Positions 63,838 through 64,000 of a stretch of 64,000 bases of DNA are shown one piece after another. Position numbers and translations under genes: made by a program. The DNA is taken from positions 1,526,588 to 1,590,587 of the forward strand of contig CAUYUJ010018059.1 of NCBI GenBank assembly GCA_963575745.1, given 5' to 3'. Origin of the DNA: Prorocentrum cordatum (lineage: Eukaryota > Sar > Dinophyceae > Prorocentrales > Prorocentraceae). Position 1 is the first letter of the stretch. Each line of letters begins with the position of its first letter. Below the pieces are notes generated by a model. The model had not been told where the DNA came from and made no database searches. It saw only the letters and a program-made list of their open reading frames with translations.

Positions 63838-64000
63838 GTTTTCGGGCTTCGGATCAAAGGTGCAGGACTCGAGCGGGCCCGATGCTGTCCGACAAACTGC
63901 CGGGGAAAAGAACAACCAATCGAAATGGCGTGCTGGCCAAACTCACGCGTTATGGTGGACGATGGAGATGCACTAGCAGCAGGCGCAGCCTGCACACGGC

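Overview
The window looks like nuclear DNA of a dinoflagellate. The support is a gene combining PTPYP-type repeats with a GDPH-type von Willebrand D-like domain, Ty1/copia retroelement proteins of the dinoflagellate style (HVDD reverse transcriptase motif, ADGHTKGS RNase H motif), a 15-nt match to the dinoflagellate spliced leader, and very high GC with abundant microsatellites. The genus is not determined. Most long open frames are low-complexity artefacts of GAT/CAT, GGA and CCAAGAYGG repeats, so real genes are few.

Layout. 1-14.1 kb is unique, repeat-rich DNA. It holds a tRNA-Leu(CAA)-like gene, a five-unit tandem array with GAT cores, several minisatellites and palindrome clusters, and a broken minus-strand gene at 12.3-13.3 kb. 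From 14116 to 49762 a 17.8-kb block is present twice in direct tandem (14116-31944 and 31945-49762). The junction has only 3 bp (gcg) of microhomology. Each copy holds an Asp/CAT-rich locus, a CCAAGAYGG repeat island, about 7.5 units of a 160-bp satellite, a gene for a discoidin-like/VWD-like protein, and part of one large LTR retroelement. From 49763 the right copy runs into the rest of that retroelement, ending at 57356. 57.4-64 kb is repeat-rich with no convincing gene.

The retroelement (minus strand, 39002-57356) is the centre of interest. It has 267/270-bp LTRs, a 5-bp target duplication (GTTCG), a PBS-like site, and about 15.4 kb of internal sequence. Its order in the sense direction is: two membrane helices, Gag with a CCHC knuckle, a Tpt1/KptA-like RNA 2'-phosphotransferase domain, a RING-H2 finger, an aspartic protease, a methyltransferase-like domain, two C2HC fingers, integrase, reverse transcriptase and RNase H. 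The coding region carries nonsense and frameshift lesions, so this copy is decayed. Its 3' LTR is split by a nested 2.4-kb element with 19-bp inverted termini and a TA target duplication; the 5' LTR preserves the empty site.

The most unusual signal is a family of about 37 tiny hairpins spread along the retroelement, roughly one per 420 bp. In the sense RNA the consensus is a 5-bp stem GCNNG/CNNGC closed by a GNRA tetraloop (GAAA, GCAA, GAGA). The two middle base pairs take ten different combinations, nearly always complementary. Most are read as x-G-N-x-P, but some lie in the other two frames or in noncoding sequence, so the conserved unit appears to be nucleic-acid structure rather than peptide. 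By eye I found none outside the element.

Inferred order of events: retroelement insertion beside the VWD-like gene; insertion of the TA element into its 3' LTR; tandem duplication of 17.8 kb with one breakpoint inside the retroelement; then independent small lesions in each copy.
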